From Knoxdaviesia capensis (Eukaryota > Ascomycota > Sordariomycetes > Microascales > Gondwanamycetaceae): 64,000 nucleotides of DNA. Under the pieces are notes generated by a model. The model ran no database searches. It had not been told where the DNA came from and was given only the letters and a program-made list of their open reading frames with translations. Each line of letters begins with the position of its first letter. Position 1 is the stretch's first letter. Position numbers and translations under genes: made by a program. The stretch lies in assembly GCA_001510575.1 (NCBI GenBank), contig LNGK01000007.1, forward strand, positions 806,001-870,000, in the 5' to 3' direction. Of this stretch, positions 58,688 through 64,000 are shown piece by piece.

Positions 58688-61600
58688 ATGAAACGCCGCG
58701 CAACCAACGACCGGGGCGCCGCGGCCCCGGGGGGCGCAACATCCGGGTCCGGGGCGAAGCCGGCCGCCGCGAACCAGTCGCTGCTGAACTTCTTCCACCC
58801 CGTGGCGCAGACCAACCCCCCGCCGCCGCAGCCGCTCTCGTCGGTGCCGTCGTCGCCGTTCCTCGCCAACCGCAACTGGGCGCGATCGCCCGCGCCGCCG
58901 CCTTCGTCCCCGCTCCGCCAACTGGGCCAGCCCACAGTTGCCCCCACCACCACGGCCACGACCACGACCATTCCGGCCGCGTCGTCCAAGTCCCAGACTC
59001 CCGCGCGCACCACCACCAACAACAATAACCTCCTCCGCCAGCCGCGAGCTGGCGCTGCCACAGTCTCCCCCGCGCGTCCGCGCTCCGCCCGCCCCGACAC
59101 AGCCGGCAGCGCGGGCTCGCCGTCGCGACTCCTGCAGACCACGCTCCCGATCATCCTGAGCCCCCGCGCTCCCCGCACCGCGGTGCGGCCGTCCATCGAG
59201 TCCTCGACTGCAGATCCCGTGCCGCCCCCGGTCCGCCCGCTCCGATTCTCGCGCAATGCCGCCAACGCGCTGAACCGGCCGCCGGCGCAGCCCGCTGCCG
59301 ACCCCATGGCCAAGCCGCTGTCGGTGCCCGACGAGCCTGCCATCCTGCCCCCGCTGCCGATGCCCTCACTGCGGATGCCGTTTCCAAAGCTGATCGGCGC
59401 CGCTGCGGCTGGTGCGGCCTCTGCCCCCAGCTCGTCGACGCTGTCGTCGATCGAGTCGTTCGAGCTGCCGGAGGACTGCCAGTCGATCCTGTCGGATCAC
59501 GACGACGACGACGATAAATCTCCATCCGCTGTCCCCGGCGCCGCCAGCATCCCCTCGTCGCAACGCTCCCGCCCGCCCGTCCAGCGTGATACGGTCATCC
59601 CTGGATCCGACGACGACGGCGACGATACCGGCGACGCGCTCGGCCCGGATGCGGTGCGCAGCTCGAGCCGCCACGACGACTACGACTCGGACAGCTCGCT
59701 GGAGTCGCTGCAGGCGCTGCTGGCGCCGCGCCGCGCCCTGGGCTCCGGCGCCCCGCCCACGTCGTCCGCTTCGTCGCAGTCCGCCCTGAGCGGGTCGACG
59801 CCGTCTCTGCTGCGCAAGCTGTCCGACGCCACCAGCACCATGGATTCCAAGACCTCCGGGGCTGTGCTGCGGGGCGACGGATCGCCCGTCCGCAAGAAGC
59901 TGCACACCGGGCTGGGCAGCCGCACGCTGGGCCGGCCGGCCGTCGACATTGACGCGCTGTTCCGCGATGCGCGCAAGGACGACGCGCTGGAGCAGAGCCG
60001 GCTGCGCGTGGCCGAGATGCACGCGCAGGCGGCCCTGCGCGCGCAAACCCGCGCCGCCGCCGCCGCCGCCGGCGGTGGTGGGCTGGCGGGTGCACGCACC
60101 ACGAGCGTGCTTGCCGGGCGCACGGGCGCCGCGCTCAAGGAGTCGCTGCGGCAGTTTGTCGAGACCGACGACGACGAGCACGGGCTCAGCCTGGAGAAGG
60201 TCGCGCGCGCTGTCGAGCGCACCGGCGTGGCGTCGATCGGCCGCCAGCCGGTGTGCCGGCTGTTCGTCCTGGAGCGCGAGATCCCCGCGCCCGCCCCGAC
60301 CCCGTTCCCGCTGTCGGCCCTCGCCTGGATCATCGGCAGCAAGACACCCTCGCCGCCGCCCCAGCCCCGCAAGGGCGGCGGCGCCACCAAGCTGGTGGCT
60401 GCCCTCCCTGCGGGCAAGAGGTTCAAGACCCGAGGCGCACTCTCGTACTCCTCATCGCCGTCGTCGTCGTCGTCGATCTCCTCCCCCCCCTCCTCCTCCT
60501 CCTCCTCCTCCTCCGGCGATCTGGCCGCCAAGGCCGCCGCCGCCGCTGTGCCTGACTTCGCACTGATGGCGCTGCGGGCACGGCGCGCCGGCGGCCGCAT
60601 GCCGGAGCCGGTGGTCGCGTGGCTGCTGCACGAGGTGTGCGTCGAGACCGGCGTCGCGCGCCGCACCGAACTCATGAACCTGCTGACGGCGTGTCTGTCG
60701 TCGGTCGGCCCGCTCCTCACCCCGGAGCTCCTCGCATCACTGTTCACGCTCGTCGGCGCGTCGGAGGCGCTGGTCACCGGCCTAGGTACCGAGGCCCGCA
60801 TGGCCAGTGTGTCGGTTGCCGGCGCGGAGGACCCCGAGTCGGCTGATGGCATGGCCACGCAGGCGTATCTGACGCGGGACTGGCGGCGTGTGGTGGCGCT
60901 GTTGCGGGTGATTGGCCGCGCGGCGGCTTCGGCCGCCCGCCACGCTGGAAGTGGTGGTGGCGAGTTTGATGTTGCCGGGCTCGAGTATGTTCTTGGCTTG
61001 CTTTTGCGCATGGCGGTTGATCTGGAGGCCATGTGTGCGCCGGAGCTGCTGGCGGAGTTCCAGGTGACGCTGGGCGCGGTGTGTGCAGCTGTGGAGCCGG
61101 GATCGTGGGATCGCGTGGTAAGTCCATGCCCAACCATCATCGTCTACCATGTGTTATCTTTTTTGCTATGTCGTCCCCGCTTGTTATGCGCCATCTCCTA
61201 ACCGCGATCAATTCTCCTTTTTCTCTCCCCTCCAGTGCGAAGACATCATCACGTCCCTCTGGACCAGCTTCCCCGACCTGGCCATGCGCGCACAGCCCCT
61301 CCAAAGCCTGCCGCTGACGTCGGCGCGCCCGCACGACGTGCGGCGACGGCTCGCGATCGCGCTGTACTTCGACGACGTGAAGCTGGCGCGCACGCCGCCC
61401 GGCCCGCACATCACGCCCGACGCGGTGCGGCGGCGGCTGGAGGCGTCGCCGGTGATGAAGATCCACGCCAAGACCGACTACCTGGCGATGCGCATCATGA
61501 TCGGCGTGCTGGATGTGGCGGTTGACGATGGCGGGCGCGGCGAGGTCACTGCCGCGCCGCCGTTCCCGCGGGCCGTGGCCCCTCGGCCCCCCACCCGTCC

Positions 61601-62117
61601 CGCCGGCGCCGCCACGCCGGCCGGCGATCCCGCCGCCCCTGGTGCTGTGGCCCCCGCGCGCCGCCCGCTCCTCAGGTTCGCCAGCGCCCTGGGCCCCAAG
61701 CCGGACCCCACCACGCCGCTGGCCGCGGCCTTCGACGACTCGGTCGACGCGCTGGTGTTCGCGCTGGAGTCGCTGTCGCGCGGCATCAACGACATGAGCA
61801 TGCACTCGGTGCACCCGACCGAGGCCAAGGCGGCGGTCGACTGCGTGGCGAAGCGGCTGAGCATTGTGGTGCGCACGCGCCGGCTGGCGAAGATCAGCAT
61901 CTACGACGACGTCGACCTCGCGGCGGCGGGCGACGGGCAGCAGACGCGCGAGAGGCGCGAGGCTGCGGTGCAGGCGCAGGCGCAGGCGATGCGGGCGTAT
62001 TTCGGGAAGAAGGAGCCGAAGATAGAGGTCAAGCCGGAGGTCAAGCCGGAGGTCAAGCCGGAGCTGAAGCCGGGGCTGAAGCCGGGGCTCGACATGGAGA
62101 TTGACAAGGCCGTGTAA
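58688..62117 (+). CDS. Unknown nuclear-like protein with PCNA-binding-like motifs, 1103 aa
   Basis: Exons 58688-61117 and 61236-62117 (GTAAGT donor, CCTAACC branch, TCCAG acceptor). The N-terminal 430 residues are disordered and Ser/Pro/Asp-rich, opening MKRRATND and carrying NQSLLNFF (29-36), close to a PIP box and similar to that of MSH6. From about residue 610 to 1050 the protein is helical (DFALMALRARRAGGRMPEPV, VVAWLLHEVCVETGVARRTE, DIITSLWTSFPDLAMR, KTDYLAMRIMIGVLDVAV), interrupted by a Pro/Ala loop. AQAMRAYF (1059-1066) gives a second PIP-like motif, followed by four VKPE-type repeats. I do not recognise a named family. A replication or DNA-repair factor, such as a divergent Smc5/6-associated subunit, is a guess from the motifs. 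It is convergent with V-ATPase subunit E. Confidence 0.75.
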
Positions 62118-62937
62118 AGGTCGGGCTACTCTCTCCCCTCCGTGGTGCGTCCGCGCCGCGTCTCTTTAAAACCACTCCGTCGTTCCCAACCTCACGCATC
62201 CTCTTTCTCTCTCTCGTTCCCTCCGTACCAAACCAGCCCTTTCCTCTCACCCACCCCCCTATTTCCTTATTTCTTCTTCTGTTTGTCTGAGTCAAGACAG
62301 GTGTTGGCTGAGTTTGCTAGACGAGCAGGAATCCTTTTATTACAGTCCCCCACCTTTTTTCTTTTTTTTTTCCCTTTAGTCTTTACAACGATCGAATGAA
62401 TAGATGTGGAATGCTGGGTCGGGGTTTTTCTTTTACGTTGCTTGTACAGGCGTTTTCCATAGCTGGCGTTTTTTCCTTTTCATGTTCTTCTGCACTGCTG
62501 GAGCAACTTAATAGTACATCCTAGTCTGTCTAGAGATGCTCACACGTCCCATTAATGTACGTGACTCACGTCTTGAAGTGTAGTATGAATGTGTTTCTAG
62601 TTGTATATATGGAGCGGCTATAGAAAAAGAAAAAGAACCACATCTCGCCACAAACCAACGCAAATGAAAAAAAGAAAGCAAGAAAAAACAACATATTCTT
62701 TTCTCATATATCAAGAGAAAGAACAGACAGAAAATCACAATGGAACAGGGCCACCACCACAGGTTTGGAAGACGCTTCCAACACGGGCGGATGGAAAAGG
62801 AAGACGGAGAAGAGTCCCGCGTAGTGAGGGCGGGAGAGGGAGACTCGCGAGAATGAGAAGAGGCGACGGACACGGGGAGGGGATGTTTGTTCTCGCTCGA
62901 ACCAGGGGCCAGGACGGCAAGGCAGACAGCCACACTC
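62118..62937. other. Convergent 3' intergenic region
   Basis: T-rich on the left, A-rich on the right (62620-62710), as expected for two convergent 3' UTRs. No gene. Confidence 0.5.
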
Positions 62938-63794
62938 TCAGTCGAAGAACTTGCGGTTGGGGTTCTTGCCGAACAGGGCTTCCCGGACGGCCGGCATGGC
63001 GGCGTCCTTGAGCAGGTCGAGACGGGCCTCGAGGGTGTTGTTGATATCGATCTTGCCGCCGGTTCCGAAGATGATGACGCCGCCGACGCTGGACTCGGGC
63101 AACGGCGCCGACTCGTCAATGGTGGCAGCCACCGGCTTGCCGGTGGCGGCCTCGTACTCCTTGGCGGCGGCGGCGATGCCCTTGCGCACGACGTCGAAGT
63201 CGGCTTTCCGCGCACGCACCTTCAGGTCGGGCTCGTTCATGGCGTAGAAGCCCTCGAGCAGCAGGCCGGTGACGGTGGCGGCGTAGCGTTTCTTGTCGGC
63301 CACGGTGGCCGCCAGCTGCTGCTCGGCCGCGGCGAAGATGTCGTCCAGCAGCTCCTGGCGGGCCGCCAGCACCTTGAGGCGCATCTTGTTGGCCACCGTC
63401 GACCGCTTGATCTGCTGCGCCATGGTGGCCTGCTTGTACTTCTTCTTGTAGGCCTCGTCGATGGCGTCGGTCTCCTGGCGCACCAGCTTCGACTTCTCCA
63501 TGTTGAACTCCTCGTCGGCCTTGATGCCGATCTCGCGCGCCTTCTCCTCGGCTTCGTTCATGATGAACGCCGTCATCTTGCGGAGTTCCTGACCGACCTG
63601 CATAGAGAGAAAGAGAGAGAGAGAGGGTGTGCGTTAGATATGGGGAGGGGACGTTGGGATCACCGCGTGTTAACCAGCAATGAGAGGTATATCTTGAGGC
63701 AGCCGGACGTGCTACCGGCCAGCTCCTCGGCATCGCCACCATGATCGGGGAGTCTTCATACCTGGTCGTCGGAGAGTCCGTGGACTTGAGCCAT
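62938..63794 (-). CDS. vma4: V-type ATPase subunit E, 230 aa
   Basis: Exon 1 (63794-63762) encodes MAQVHGLSDDQ. A 164-bp intron (GTATGA...TGCAG) follows, and exon 2 (63597-62938) starts VGQELRKMTAFIMNEAEEKA. The long N-terminal helix (REIGIKADEEFNMEKSKLVR, DEAYKKKYKQATMAQQIKRS) pairs with subunit G in the peripheral stalk of the vacuolar proton pump. The C-terminal globular part has PLPESSVGGVIIFGTGGKID and INNTLEARLDLL, the conserved E-subunit end. Length agrees with yeast Vma4 (233 aa). The subunit links V1 to the membrane sector and is needed for vacuole acidification. The tiny first exon is required for the true start. The intron carries a CT tract just upstream of its acceptor. Confidence 0.95.
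63604..63627. repeat. (GA)n-rich tract in the vma4 intron
   Basis: Read in the gene's direction this is a CT tract ending six bases before the TGCAG acceptor, in effect its polypyrimidine tract. Confidence 0.85.
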
Positions 63795-64000
63795 GGCTGC
63801 GGATGTGAGAGAAAAAAGAACTGGGAGATGGAGAGGTATATATCGAGAGAGAGACAGAGTCGGCTCGGTGACTGAAGCTACAGAGCACGAGTCGTTGGCG
63901 GGGAGAGAGATATATCGCGAGGATTCGGTTCGGCTGAGTCAGAACTCAACACGAGGAAGGAACGAAACGAATTATCTAATCGACACAAGAGGGCAGAGAG
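63795..64000 (-). promoter_or_regulatory. Leader/promoter of V-ATPase subunit E
   Basis: Only 206 bases upstream of the start codon are in the window. They are GA-rich on the plus strand (CT-rich in the gene's direction), with TATATA at 63838-63843 and ATATAT at 63909-63914. Confidence 0.4.

Noticed and set aside
59680..61140. 486-codon minus-strand frame opposite the PIP-motif gene
   Set aside because: Ser/Arg/Ala-rich antisense shadow explained by codon bias. The splice sites and motifs support the plus strand.
1..64000. CRISPR arrays, bacterial operons or insertion sequences
   Set aside because: Introns, RIP and fungal retroelements mark this as eukaryotic nuclear DNA, and no regularly spaced repeats of CRISPR type occur.

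Overview
This window is nuclear DNA from a filamentous ascomycete, most likely a Eurotiomycete (Aspergillus/Penicillium/Monascus-type). The reasons are short GT-AG introns (67-164 bp, several with CTAAC branch sites), GC-rich genes interrupted by pyrimidine-rich leaders, the mix of conserved fungal genes, and retroelements mutated by repeat-induced point mutation (RIP) almost to saturation. Species level cannot be read from the sequence.

Layout. At the left edge is the amino end of a kinesin motor gene (minus strand, cut by the window). From 341 to about 20,640 there is no host gene. This stretch holds a low-complexity intergenic region (341-3,195), two copies of one Tc1/mariner-like transposon (an internally deleted copy at 3,200-3,950 and a longer RIP-damaged copy at 4,000-5,460), a small gag-like zinc-knuckle remnant (about 7,720-8,029), and a sharply bounded AT-rich RIP island (8,030-20,620). 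The island contains a full-length Ty3/gypsy element with two 281-bp LTRs. Its Gag, protease, reverse transcriptase, RNase H and integrase all lie in one frame, and a further reading frame lies between pol and the 3' LTR. To its right is a truncated, opposite-facing Ty1/copia element.

From 21.9 kb to 42.1 kb the window is gene-rich: an F-box-like protein; a secreted CREG-like flavin-fold protein; a 936-aa fungal protein of unknown function; a possible small gene at 30.8-31.1 kb; a roadblock/LC7 dynein light chain divergent from the ribosome-biogenesis factor Ipi1; a Ded1/Vasa-type DEAD-box helicase with an inferred 5'-UTR intron; and a membrane-anchored aldehyde dehydrogenase of the Msc7 family. 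A 10-kb gene-poor, microsatellite-rich stretch (42.1-52.1 kb) follows. The right end carries a Dnf1-type phospholipid flippase, a 1,103-aa protein with PCNA-binding-like motifs at both ends, and V-ATPase subunit E.

The host genes do not form a cluster or pathway. They are ordinary housekeeping genes in convergent or divergent pairs. Membrane traffic and acidification (flippase, V-ATPase E), microtubule motors (kinesin, roadblock) and RNA/ribosome work (Ipi1, DEAD-box) are represented by chance. The most unusual material is the transposon island, above all the extra reading frame in the gypsy element and the strand- and edge-dependent pattern of RIP. Exon coordinates were derived by hand from splice signals and reading frame, and no similarity search was run.
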